From positions 63,536-116,011 of the forward strand of contig CADEEL010000004.1 of NCBI GenBank assembly GCA_902826335.1: a stretch of DNA of 52,476 nt, in the 5' to 3' direction. Under the pieces are notes generated by a model. That model searched no databases. It was given only the letters and a program-made list of their open reading frames with translations, and was not told the DNA's origin. Of the stretch, positions 43,113 to 51,159 are shown piece after piece. The translations under genes and the position numbers were made by a program. Every line of letters starts with the position of its first letter. Positions within the stretch are counted from its first letter, which is position 1. The DNA is from an uncultured Alphaproteobacteria bacterium (GTDB taxonomy: Bacteria > Pseudomonadota > Alphaproteobacteria > Caulobacterales > Aquidulcibacteraceae).

Positions 43113-43826
43113 ATGGACAAGAGCTTCATCCTCAGCGAGGTGCGCAGGACGGCAATGGCCAATGGTGGTGCGGCGCTGGGACGATTGCGGCTGGAGTCTG
43201 AGGTCGGGATCAAGGAGCATCACTGGGGAAAATTTTGGGCCCGATACAGTGAACTTGTTAGGGAGGCTGGATTTGAGCCCAATGCATTGCCGGAGGCTTG
43301 GACGGTAGCTGACCTATGCGCGTCCCTCGCTGGCTTGGCCCGTGACCTCGGGAGGTTTCCCACCCATGCTGACGTGCGCGTCAAAAAGACAACGGATTCA
43401 GACTTTCCGAACCATCGCGCGTTCTATCGGCTAGGTGGAAAAGCTGAGCGAATTGCAAAGGTGATCGCGTTTTGTCGTGCTAACCCTGGATGCGATGACA
43501 TTCTGACAATATGCGAAGGCACCGTAATCAACGCCTCAGAGGTGCCGGTCGGCAAACCGACCCGTTCTAGTGATGGGCATGTCTACCTGCTCAAGTCCGG
43601 CAAGTTTTACAAGATAGGCTTCAGCGTTCATGCCGGCGCACGCGAACGACAATTGGCGATCCAACTCCCCGAGGCAGCCTCTACGGTCCACGTCATCGTC
43701 ACGGATGACCCCGCTGGCATCGAAGCTTACTGGCACAAGCGGTTTGCCGAACAGCGTAAGAATGGTGAGTGGTTTGAACTCGCGCGAGAAGACGTAGCTG
43801 CCTTCAAGCGTCGAAAGTTTATGTAG
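43113..43826 (+). CDS. GIY-YIG (T5orf172/MUG113-type) protein with homing-associated repeats
   Basis: A 237-residue protein. The N-terminal half shows two helical units similar to homing-endonuclease-associated DNA-binding repeats (AWTVADLCASLAGLARDLGR ending FPTHADVR). The C-terminal ~95 residues form a T5orf172-type GIY-YIG domain: GHVYLLKSGKFYKIGFS, then ARERQLAIQLPEA, EAYWHKRF and NGEWFEL. Its base composition is visibly less GC-rich and its codon use less biased than the neighbours, suggesting recent acquisition. Orphan members like this may be mobile or defence-linked nucleases. No clear ribosome-binding site. Confidence 0.78.
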   Translation: MDKSFILSEVRRTAMANGGAALGRLRLESEVGIKEHHWGKFWARYSELVREAGFEPNALPEAWTVADLCASLAGLARDLGRFPTHADVRVKKTTDSDFPNHRAFYRLGGKAERIAKVIAFCRANPGCDDILTICEGTVINASEVPVGKPTRSSDGHVYLLKSGKFYKIGFSVHAGARERQLAIQLPEAASTVHVIVTDDPAGIEAYWHKRFAEQRKNGEWFELAREDVAAFKRRKFM

Positions 43827-43927
43827 GCCCTTCTTGCTTGCGTGCAGACGCTTCGTGCCTCTGCCGAGCAGGCAAGTATGTTGAATTGGTGCTTGCGCGT
43901 TGGCGCAAACACCCGTGGGTCTACGGC

Positions 43928-44278
43928 TCAACCCGGCATTGGCCGCGTGCGCTCGCCGGTACGATTCAGCACGGCGAACAGACCGCGCCCCTGCTGCGGC
44001 AGGGAGATGATCCTTCGCGCCGTTTCGTCCGCGAGCGGCGCGGAGACGATGTCGAACCGGATCAGCACGATTCCAACCGCCGCGCGCCCGTCACGGAAGA
44101 CGAGGTTGCCGAAATCCTTGTCGCTGGTGATCAGCACGCGGTCGTGGGCAAGCGCGCCGCTCAGCACTTCTTCGTCCGGCATTCCGGCGCGGCCAGCGGC
44201 CGAGATCACGTCAGCGCCAAGCGCCGCCAATGCATGCGCAAGCTGCGCTGGCACGCAGGCGTCGATGGCGAAGCGCAT
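43928..44278 (-). CDS. DUF5615 PIN-like toxin candidate (second pair)
   Basis: A 116-residue DUF5615 protein: MRFAIDACVPAQLAHAL (Asp6) and RVLITSDKDFGNLVF carry the acidic residues of the PIN-like fold. The start directly follows the stop of the upstream DUF433 gene, with no spacing. It is diverged from the copy at 18002 and has a longer C-terminus ending in NRTGERTRPMPG. Confidence 0.82.
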   Translation of the reverse strand: MRFAIDACVPAQLAHALAALGADVISAAGRAGMPDEEVLSGALAHDRVLITSDKDFGNLVFRDGRAAVGIVLIRFDIVSAPLADETARRIISLPQQGRGLFAVLNRTGERTRPMPG

Positions 44279-44530
44279 CTACTCGGCGGCGACGGCGTGC
44301 GCTTCCGAGACGCATGCGGCGGCGTATTCAAGCGCCGCGCGCACGTCGCCTTCGCTGAGATCGGGGAAGCCTTGCAGCACCCAGGCCATGTCGGCGCCGG
44401 CCGCGAATTGACGCACGACGGCTTCCACTGGAACGCGCGTTCCAGCGATCGTCGGCTTGCCCATCATGATCTTGGGATCGCGGGCGATCTTGGGATGCGC
44501 GGCGGCGTTCATGGCTGTTTCATAGCGCAT
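44279..44530 (-). CDS. DUF433 antitoxin-like protein (second pair)
   Basis: An 83-residue DUF433 protein with the family core KIARDPKIMMGKPTIAGTRV and VVRQFAAGADMAWVLQGFP, then LSEGDVRAALEYAA. Start choice is uncertain: ATG 44530 (TAGG six bases upstream) is used here, with GTG 44548 and ATG 44512 as alternatives. It forms a two-gene module with the DUF5615 gene, inverted inside the dcw island. Confidence 0.82.
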   Translation of the reverse strand: MRYETAMNAAAHPKIARDPKIMMGKPTIAGTRVPVEAVVRQFAAGADMAWVLQGFPDLSEGDVRAALEYAAACVSEAHAVAAE

Positions 44531-44603
44531 TTCCTGCCTACTGACCACGCGGCAATGGGCCGATTCCTTGACCTCCCCGCCGACTCCGCTCTCACATCGC
44601 CTG

Positions 44604-45500
44604 ATGCCAGATTCCGCCTCGCGCCATCCAGCGCCGCATTCAAGCCAAATTGGGCCCGTCCGCGCCGCGCTCGTCTATGATTTTGACGGCACGCTGGCGC
44701 GCGGCAATCTCCAAGAGCGCAGCTTCATTCCAGATATCGGCATGAGCCATGATGAATTCTGGCTGGAAGTGCGCAAGACCGCGCGCGCCAACAACGCCGA
44801 TGAAATCCTCATCTACATGCACCAGATGGTCGAGAAGGCGCGCGCCGCCGGCAAGCCAGTCACGCGCGCGCAATTGAAGGATCACGGCCGCGATCCCGAT
44901 CTCTTCGACGGGCTCGATCACTGGTTCGACCGGATGGACGCGTTCGCCGCCGATCTCGGCCTCGATCTCGATCATTATGTCATCTCATCCGGCATCGCCG
45001 AGATGATCGAAGGGTGCTCGATCTATCCGCGCTTTCGCCAAGTGTTCGCCTCGCGCTTCCTCTATGACAAGAAGGGCCAGGCGACGTGGCCGGCTGTAGC
45101 CATCAATTACACGACGAAGACGCAGTTTCTGTTCCGCATCAACAAGGGCATCGACAGCGTCTGGGAGACCGAGGCGATCAATCGTTGGATGCCGGAGGCC
45201 AAGCGCCCGCTGCCGTTCGAGCGCATGATCTTCCTCGGCGACGGCGATACAGACATCCCCTCGATGAAGATGGTGACGAGCCAAGGCGGGTGCGCCATCG
45301 CGGTGCTCGATCCCTATCGCTGGGCCGATCCCCTGGGCGCGGGCAAAATCCATACGCTGATCGCCGAGGATCGCGTCTCTTTCGTCGCGCCCGCCAATTA
45401 CCAGCCGAACGAACAATTGGACGTGATCGTCAAAGGCGCGCTGGGGCGCATCGCATTGCGCGCGGGGCTGGCTGAGGCCGAGCGCGTATGCGCGGGCTAA
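44604..45500 (+). CDS. HAD family phosphatase
   Basis: A 298-residue haloacid dehalogenase-like hydrolase. Motif I is YDFDGTLA with nucleophile Asp26 and general acid Asp28, motif II is the SSG in VISSGIAEMI, and motif IV is FLGDGDTDIPSM. A helical cap lies between (about 40-120). It fits serB-like small-molecule phosphatases but with a longer cap, and no substrate can be assigned. A TTG at 44568 would give 12 more residues. It lies between the DUF433 pair and the second Uma2 gene. Confidence 0.85.
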   Translation: MPDSASRHPAPHSSQIGPVRAALVYDFDGTLARGNLQERSFIPDIGMSHDEFWLEVRKTARANNADEILIYMHQMVEKARAAGKPVTRAQLKDHGRDPDLFDGLDHWFDRMDAFAADLGLDLDHYVISSGIAEMIEGCSIYPRFRQVFASRFLYDKKGQATWPAVAINYTTKTQFLFRINKGIDSVWETEAINRWMPEAKRPLPFERMIFLGDGDTDIPSMKMVTSQGGCAIAVLDPYRWADPLGAGKIHTLIAEDRVSFVAPANYQPNEQLDVIVKGALGRIALRAGLAEAERVCAG

Positions 45501-45541
45501 ATCGCTTAACGCCGGCTCGCGGGCCTGCTAAACTTATCCAC

Positions 45542-46072
45542 ATGAACGCATTTTCATCCACGGCGGCGCGCCTGGCCAGTTCGGCGCCGGCATGCGTCGA
45601 GGATGGCGCACGAGAGCGCCTTGGCGCCGAGACGTTTCCGTTGGCGCGTGAGAGCGAACGTCATTTGCGCGTGCGCGCCATGCTGACGCGTCAGTTCAAC
45701 CGCGCGCTCAGCGAAGCCTATTTGGTCATTCCGTGCGGCTTTGTCCGCCTGGCGCCGGATATTGAAGTGCGGCCCGACCTGCACGTGCACGCGGGGGCGA
45801 AGCGAAGCGAGGATGTGCGCGGCGGCGACATCGCGCTGGCGATCGAGATTTGCCAAGGCAGCGCGATGCTCGATTATGAGCGGAAGGTTCCCCATTATGC
45901 GCGCAGCGGCGTGCGCGAATTATGGGTGCTTGATCTTGATACGGAGCGTGTCGTCATGTTCCGAAAGCCGACGCCGCACGGCTATTTCAATTGCACGGAG
46001 CATCCGCCCACCGCGCCATTGACGCCGGAAGCCTTTCCGGGCTTCACGACCAGCCTCGCGGGTTTGGCTTGA
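45542..46072 (+). CDS. Uma2 family endonuclease-like protein (2)
   Basis: A 176-residue Uma2 relative. Asp79 (RPDLHVH), Glu102 (IEIC) and Lys115 (YERKVPHYA) keep the PD-(D/E)XK set, and [19 protein letters not shown] matches the first copy. The N-terminal family motif (ELI.GEI) is not recognisable, being replaced by [15 protein letters not shown], so it may be divergent or partly degraded. The stop overlaps the TTG start of murB (TTGA), so an accessory gene is translationally coupled to an essential one. An in-frame ATG at 45488 overlaps the HAD gene and is less likely. Confidence 0.78.
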   Translation: MNAFSSTAARLASSAPACVEDGARERLGAETFPLARESERHLRVRAMLTRQFNRALSEAYLVIPCGFVRLAPDIEVRPDLHVHAGAKRSEDVRGGDIALAIEICQGSAMLDYERKVPHYARSGVRELWVLDLDTERVVMFRKPTPHGYFNCTEHPPTAPLTPEAFPGFTTSLAGLA

Positions 46073-46980
46073 GCATTGCACGCAGTTTGCTGACAGACTT
46101 GCCACCCGTGCGCGGCCAAATCCTGTGCGACGCGGCGCTCGCGCCTTATGTGTGGTTTCGCGTCGGCGGGCCGGTGGACGCGCTGTTTCTGCCCGCGGAT
46201 GAAGACGATCTCGCTCAGTTTTTTAAGGCGCTGCCGGATGACGTTCCGGTGCTGCCGCTCGGCGTCGGCTCGAATGTGATCATCCGGGATGGCGGCGTGG
46301 AGGGCGTCGTCATTCGCCTGATGGGGCGCGTCTTCGCGTCGATTGAGGCGCTGCCCGATGCGCGTGTGCGCGCGGGCGCAGGCGCGCTCGATTCCATGGT
46401 CGCGCGCGCGGCGGCGAAAGCCGGGATCGCCGGGCTTGAATTCTATGTCGGCGTGCCGGGCACGATCGGCGGCGCGCTGACCATGAACGCCGGCTGCTAT
46501 GGGCGCGAAACGAAGGACGCGCTGATCGAGGCGCGCGCGATGACGCGGGACGGCGAGATCGTCACGCTCTCCAATGCGGACTTTGGCTTCACCTATCGGC
46601 GCAATGCGTTGGAGGAGGGGCTCATCTTTCTCGACGCCACGTTTCAGGGAAGCCCCGATGAGCCCGCCGCTATCGCCGCGCACATGGACGAGATCACGGC
46701 GCGGCGCGAGGCGAGCCAACCCATTCGCGAGAAAACTGGCGGCTCGACGTTCAAGAATCCTGACGGCCAGTCCGCATGGACGCTTGTTGACGCGGCGGGC
46801 CTGCGCGGCGCGCGGCGCGGCGGCGCGCAGGTGAGCGAGCGGCACGCGAACTTCCTCATCAACGTCGATGGCGCGACCGCCGCAGACATTGAGGGTCTCG
46901 GTGAAGATGTACGCGCCGCCGTGAAGGCGCATGCCGGCGTCGACTTGCACTGGGAGATCAAGCGCATCGGGCGCCGATAG
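46069..46980 (+). CDS. murB: UDP-N-acetylenolpyruvoylglucosamine reductase MurB
   Basis: A 303-residue FAD enzyme that reduces UDP-GlcNAc-enolpyruvate to UDP-MurNAc. Motifs are [14 protein letters not shown] and [18 protein letters not shown] in the FAD domain, and [10 protein letters not shown] with the catalytic Ser. A TTG start at 46069 is inferred from the overlap with the Uma2 stop and from family length; no ATG fits. It is the last dcw gene here. ddl, ftsQ, ftsA and ftsZ do not follow. Confidence 0.95.
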   Translation: MSIARSLLTDLPPVRGQILCDAALAPYVWFRVGGPVDALFLPADEDDLAQFFKALPDDVPVLPLGVGSNVIIRDGGVEGVVIRLMGRVFASIEALPDARVRAGAGALDSMVARAAAKAGIAGLEFYVGVPGTIGGALTMNAGCYGRETKDALIEARAMTRDGEIVTLSNADFGFTYRRNALEEGLIFLDATFQGSPDEPAAIAAHMDEITARREASQPIREKTGGSTFKNPDGQSAWTLVDAAGLRGARRGGAQVSERHANFLINVDGATAADIEGLGEDVRAAVKAHAGVDLHWEIKRIGRR

Positions 46981-47005
46981 AAATCCTTCTGATCAGGTAG
47001 ATGCA

Positions 47006-47107
47006 CACCCATCCCCGGATTCGCGAAGCGAACTCCGGGGCCGATAACCACAAACGCCCGCGTTCATGGGCCCGGGACGCGTTGCTTCGCACCGCTCCGG
47101 GGATGGG
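47006..47107. repeat. Family A palindromic repeat after murB
   Basis: A copy from CACCCATCCCCGG to CTCCGGGGATGGGAG, slightly degenerate at the right end, starting 26 bp after the murB stop; probably also the transcription end. Confidence 0.8.
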
Positions 47108-47135
47108 AGCTGTTTCGGCCAGAAGGCGACGCGCT

Positions 47136-47326
47136 CTAACAGGCTGTTGAAATACGTAATTTATCCCCCCTCAGTCGACTACGTCGACAGCTCCCCCGTA
47201 AACGGGGGAGCAAACCCTCTCTGAATCGATTCCGCTTTTTTCCTCCCCCGTTCACGGGGGAGGTGATCGCGAAGCGATCGGAGGGGGGATGGCCGTGCAA
47301 CTCGCGACTTTTTCAACAACCTGCTA
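47136..47326. mobile_element. MITE-like inverted-repeat element abutting engB
   Basis: Ends TAACAGGCTGTTGAAAT and TTTTTCAACAACCTGCTAA are imperfect terminal inverted repeats of ~190 bp. Inside are GTCGACTACGTCGAC, CTCCCCCGTAAACGGGGGAG and CTCCCCCGTTCACGGGGGAG hairpins and no ORF. It resembles a non-autonomous transposon end pair. Its right terminus supplies or overlaps the engB stop codon (TAG at 47324-47326). Confidence 0.65.
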
Positions 47327-47953
47327 AATCAGCCCCGCGATCTCGGCGCGCAGCGCTTCGATCCCAGCGCCCGTTTCAGCGCTGGTTGTGAGCACGATTG
47401 GGTGCGCGGCAGGCCGCTTGGCTATGCGCGCGGCGACGCCCTCATTGACTTCCGAGATGCGCGCGGCCGCGATCTTATCGGCCTTCGTCAAGACGATCTG
47501 ATAGACGACGGCCGCGCGATCGAGCGCGTTCATGATCTCATCGTCATTGGCTTTGACGCCGTGGCGCGCATCGATGAGCAGGAAGACGCGTTTCAAGCCC
47601 GCCCGCCCGCGCAGATAATCGCGCATCAGCGAAGTCCAGCGTGCAATGGTCGTTTTCGGCGCGGCGGCGTAGCCATAGCCGGGCAGATCGACGAGGCGCA
47701 GCCGTCCATCCACATTGAAAAAATTAAGCTCGCGCGTGCGGCCCGGTTCGCCCGAGGCGCGCGCCAAATTCTTGCGATTGGTCAACGCATTGATCAGCGA
47801 GGATTTGCCCACATTCGAGCGCCCGGCGAAGGCGATCTCCGGCAGATCGCTGTCCGGCAGCGCGTCCATGGACACTGCGCCGCGCTCAAACTCCACTGAG
47901 CGCGCGAACAGTAGGCGGCCGGCCTCGGCAAGATCGTCAGCGGTCTCGTTCAC
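47324..47953 (-). CDS. engB: Ribosome biogenesis GTPase EngB (YihA/YsxC)
   Basis: A 209-residue GTPase acting in late large-subunit assembly. G1 is AGRSNVGKSSLINAL, G3 is VDLPGYGYA, G4 is LTKADKI. A GTG start at 47953 is chosen because it overlaps the yidC stop (GTGA) and fits family length; an upstream in-frame ATG at 47998 would run into yidC. The stop codon coincides with the end of a MITE-like element. Confidence 0.95.
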   Translation of the reverse strand: MNETADDLAEAGRLLFARSVEFERGAVSMDALPDSDLPEIAFAGRSNVGKSSLINALTNRKNLARASGEPGRTRELNFFNVDGRLRLVDLPGYGYAAAPKTTIARWTSLMRDYLRGRAGLKRVFLLIDARHGVKANDDEIMNALDRAAVVYQIVLTKADKIAAARISEVNEGVAARIAKRPAAHPIVLTTSAETGAGIEALRAEIAGLI

Positions 47954-49788
47954 TCCGCCGCCGCCGGCGCCTCGCGCCTGAAGCGGCGCGCGATCCATTT
48001 ATCGAGTTCGGTCTCCACGCCCATGCGGCGCATGATGATGTATTGCTGCAGGATCGAGAGCGCGTTGGACCAGGTCCAGTAAATCACCAGGCCCGCGGCG
48101 AAACCGGCGAACAGCAAGGTGAACAGCAGCGGCAGGAAGCGGAACACGGCAGCCTGCGTCGGGTCCGTCGGCGGCGGCGACAGCGCCTGCAGCGCCCACA
48201 TGGAGACGCCATAAAGACACGCCCACGCGCCGACCCACAGGAACGGCCCCACGACAGGCCAGGTTTCCGGGTGGAACGGAATGCCGATCAACGGCACGAG
48301 GCCGAACAGGTTGAAGAGATTGCTGGGGTCGCGCGCCGAGAGATCGCTGATCCAGCCGAAAAACGGGGCGTGCCGCATCTCGATGGTGACGGAGAGCACT
48401 TTATAGAGCGCGAAGAACACCGGAATTTGCAGCAGGATCGGCAAACAGCCGGCGACCGGATTGATCTTTTCGGTTTGGTAAAGCCGGATCGTCTCCTGCT
48501 GAAGGCGTTGTTTATCGGAGGCGTAGCGCTCCTGCAGATCCTTCATCATCGGCGCGAGCTTGCGCATTTTCGTCATCGCCACATTGGACTGATAGACGAG
48601 CGGGAAGAGGAAGATTTTGACGACGATGGTGGTGAGCAGGATGGCGAGGCCGAAACTGCCCACGAAGCCTCCGAAGAAATGCATGACGGCGAACAGCGGC
48701 CGCGTGAGGAACCAGAACAAATTTCCCCAATCGATCGCCTTGTCGAAATCGGGGATGTCGAGGTCGCGCTGATAATTGCGCAGAATCTCATAGCGCTTGG
48801 CGCCGGCGAACAGGCGCTGCGTGTAGGTGACTTCCCCGTTGGGCTCGATGGTGCGCCACGCCCCGCGATAGGCGGCGCGAATGTCCGTGCCGCCGGCCTC
48901 GTTGCGCGCATCGTACCAGGCGGAGATTTGTTCGCTCTGATCGGGCACGAGGGCCGTCAGCCAATAATGGTCCGAGAGGCCCAGCCAGCCGCCGGGCCCT
49001 GCGAGTTCAAGCAGGCGTTCATCCTCGCCCGCGCGGCCGCGATCCTTATCGCGCGCGTGATCTTGCGCTTCCTGATAGCTTTGGAAGCGCAGCCGATCCT
49101 CCGGCCCGAACACACCCGCAAGGCCCTGCTGCACATTGGCGTTCTGCACATAATCGCGCGGCAGGCCTTGCCGGCGCGCCACGCCATAGGGGCGCACTTC
49201 GCGCGCGGCCGCGCCCGTATTGCGCACGCGATCCGTGATGGTGAACATGTAGTGTTCGTCGATGGCGATGGTGCGCGTCAGTTCCAGCCCATCGGCGGTG
49301 CGGTGCGTCAGCGTGACGGGCGCATCGGGCGTCAAGCGTGCGCCGGCGGGCGCGGTCCACGCCGTGTTGGAATCGGCGACGGCGGTATCGCCCGCGCGCG
49401 CTTCCCAGCCGAAGAAGGCGTCGGCGCTGGCCGCGCCGTCGCGCGGCGACAGAAGACGCACTTCCGGCGCATCGCGTGCGACCGTGCGGTGGAAATTACG
49501 CAGATTGAGATCGTCGATGCGCGCGCCGTTGAGCGCAATCGAGCCGTCAACCTCCGGCGTGTCGATGACAATCCGCGCCGTGCGCGTGCGTGCGATTACT
49601 TGTTCGGCGGGCGGCGCGGTGAGCGCCGCCGGCGCCTCCACCTGGCGCGCGGCCTCGACGCGGCGCAGCGCGGCGGCTTCCTCCCGCTGGGGCCGGGCGA
49701 TGAAATAATCGAACCCGAAAATCACCAGGCCGGACAAGACGATCGCGAGAATGAGGTTTCGCGTATCGCCCGAAGGCGGGGTCTGCAT
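47950..49788 (-). CDS. yidC: Membrane protein insertase YidC
   Basis: A 612-residue protein of the Gram-negative YidC type: an N-terminal transmembrane helix (about 9-30), a large periplasmic beta-sandwich domain (about 60-345) and the conserved five-helix insertase core (about 365-590) with KINPVAGCLPILLQIPVFFALY as signature. It inserts and folds inner-membrane proteins with or without SecYEG. It is followed by engB with a 4-bp overlap and preceded by rnpA after 15 bp. Confidence 0.97.
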   Translation of the reverse strand: MQTPPSGDTRNLILAIVLSGLVIFGFDYFIARPQREEAAALRRVEAARQVEAPAALTAPPAEQVIARTRTARIVIDTPEVDGSIALNGARIDDLNLRNFHRTVARDAPEVRLLSPRDGAASADAFFGWEARAGDTAVADSNTAWTAPAGARLTPDAPVTLTHRTADGLELTRTIAIDEHYMFTITDRVRNTGAAAREVRPYGVARRQGLPRDYVQNANVQQGLAGVFGPEDRLRFQSYQEAQDHARDKDRGRAGEDERLLELAGPGGWLGLSDHYWLTALVPDQSEQISAWYDARNEAGGTDIRAAYRGAWRTIEPNGEVTYTQRLFAGAKRYEILRNYQRDLDIPDFDKAIDWGNLFWFLTRPLFAVMHFFGGFVGSFGLAILLTTIVVKIFLFPLVYQSNVAMTKMRKLAPMMKDLQERYASDKQRLQQETIRLYQTEKINPVAGCLPILLQIPVFFALYKVLSVTIEMRHAPFFGWISDLSARDPSNLFNLFGLVPLIGIPFHPETWPVVGPFLWVGAWACLYGVSMWALQALSPPPTDPTQAAVFRFLPLLFTLLFAGFAAGLVIYWTWSNALSILQQYIIMRRMGVETELDKWIARRFRREAPAAAE

Positions 49789-49803
49789 GGGGCGCGTCGC
49801 TTT

Positions 49804-50352
49804 CTACGGGGATTTGGGAGGCCGTTTCGGCCGCGCCGGTTGGCCGGCTGCCGCGGGTGCGTCAATCTTGGCGCGGACGCTTATCAGCGCGTTTCCAACA
49901 TCGTCAAGCAAGGCCGCCCAGGGCGTGCTGGGCGCTTCGGCGCGCGCCACGAAGACGTAATCGACCCCGGGCGCGCCGTGCACGGGCAGAAGGGCGCGGG
50001 CCGCCTCCCGCAAGCGCCGGCGCGCGCGATTGCGGATGACGGCCCCGCCGATCTTCTTGGTGGCGGTAAGGCCAAGCCGGTAGGGGCCGTCTGCGGCGCG
50101 CCGGCGCGCTTCGATGAGCACGGCCCCGCGCGCGGCCTTAACGCCCCCGCGAACAAACAGAAATTCGGCGCGCTTCTTGAGCCGCGCCAGCGGCTTTACG
50201 CGCTCAGGCGCTTGCGCCCCTTGGCCCGGCGGCGCGACAGAACCTTGCGCCCGCCGACGCTGGCCATGCGGGCGCGGAATCCGTGCCGGCGCTTGCGAAC
50301 GAGCTTGCTCGGCTGATAGGTCCGCTTGGTCGACACTTTTGGCCTCGTCCAT
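49804..50352 (-). CDS. rnpA: RNase P protein component RnpA, frame overlapping rpmH
   Basis: The RnpA domain covers residues ~55-160 ([34 protein letters not shown], the RNR motif, and [10 protein letters not shown]). The only ATG, GTG or TTG in frame before that domain is the ATG at 50352. This would give 182 residues, with a ~52-residue N-terminal extension encoded across the whole of rpmH in another frame. The alternative is a non-standard start such as CTG at 50190. The same overlap is known in Thermus. RnpA binds RNase P RNA (rnpB at 28868) and aids tRNA 5' processing. A Pro/Lys-rich tail of about 15 residues ends the protein. Function is certain; the start is not. Confidence 0.9.
   Translation of the reverse strand: MDEAKSVDQADLSAEQARSQAPARIPRPHGQRRRAQGSVAPPGQGAQAPERVKPLARLKKRAEFLFVRGGVKAARGAVLIEARRRAADGPYRLGLTATKKIGGAVIRNRARRRLREAARALLPVHGAPGVDYVFVARAEAPSTPWAALLDDVGNALISVRAKIDAPAAAGQPARPKRPPKSP
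50196..50336 (-). CDS. rpmH: 50S ribosomal protein L34
   Basis: A 46-residue L34: (V)[19 protein letters not shown]... then [20 protein letters not shown], an exact family match, with GTG start at 50336 and GAGG seven bases upstream. It is the first gene of the conserved rpmH-rnpA-yidC-engB block and lies wholly within the extended rnpA frame. Confidence 0.96.
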   Translation of the reverse strand: MSTKRTYQPSKLVRKRRHGFRARMASVGGRKVLSRRRAKGRKRLSA

Positions 50353-50418
50353 GGGTGCGATCTGAAAGAGCGGGGCTGATACCGGGCCAGCCCGCCCCGG
50401 TCAAGGAGGCGGCGCGCG

Positions 50419-51159
50419 ATGCGGGACGATCCCATCTCCGCCGAAACCGCGCCGCGGCGCCCGTCGCGCTGGCGGCGCTGGGCTCCCGTCGCGGTTCTGG
50501 CGCTCGCGCTCGCGGCCTTTTGGGCGCTTGGCGTGCAGGACGCGCTCTCCTGGGAGGCGCTGCGCGCCCAACGCGCCGATCTGATCGCTTGGCGCGACGC
50601 GCGGCCTATGCTCAGCGCTGTGGCGTTCGTTTCCGTCGGCGCGGCGCTCATGGCGATCGGCTTTCCCAGCGTCGCCGTGATCATGGCGGCGGGCGGGCTG
50701 ATCTTCGGCCTGTGGGCGGGGGCGGCCTATTCGCTTGGCGCGACGACGGCCGGCTCTTTCGTGCTGTTCCTGGCGGTGCGGCATGCACGCGCGGGCCTCG
50801 CCGGGCGGCTCGGCGCGGCGCTCGATCGCGTTGAAACCCATGCGCGCGGGCGCGCCTTCCTTTATCTTCTGTCGATGCGCCTCACGCCCATCTTCCCGAC
50901 GTTGGCGGTGACGTTGACCGCCGCCGCGGCGCGCATCGGCGTGCGTGATTTTCTGGGCGCGACGCTGCTTGGCCTCGCGCCCGGGGCGCTCGTTTATGCG
51001 GGGCTGGGCGCTGGCGCCGGCGTGTTGATCGAGGCGGGCGCTGAGGGCGATCTCGCGTCTCTTGTGTTTCGCCCGATTGTACTTTTGCCCTTGCTTGGTC
51101 TGGCGGGCTTGGCGTTCGCCGCCGCGCGGCTGAGGCGGCGCAAGTCCGTGGACGGATGA
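50419..51159 (+). CDS. TVP38/TMEM64 (DedA-like, VTT domain) membrane protein
   Basis: A 246-residue inner-membrane protein with about six hydrophobic segments. The VTT core is [39 protein letters not shown] and [20 protein letters not shown]. Related DedA/TMEM64 proteins are implicated in lipid scrambling or membrane homeostasis; the exact role is unknown. It is divergent from rpmH with a 66-82 bp gap carrying both promoters. Its stop overlaps the histidine kinase start (ATGA), so the two are co-translated. Confidence 0.85.
   Translation: MRDDPISAETAPRRPSRWRRWAPVAVLALALAAFWALGVQDALSWEALRAQRADLIAWRDARPMLSAVAFVSVGAALMAIGFPSVAVIMAAGGLIFGLWAGAAYSLGATTAGSFVLFLAVRHARAGLAGRLGAALDRVETHARGRAFLYLLSMRLTPIFPTLAVTLTAAAARIGVRDFLGATLLGLAPGALVYAGLGAGAGVLIEAGAEGDLASLVFRPIVLLPLLGLAGLAFAAARLRRRKSVDG

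Noticed and set aside
47136-47326. Remnant insertion sequence with transposase
   Set aside because: No reading frame with transposase features; only MITE-like ends and hairpins remain.
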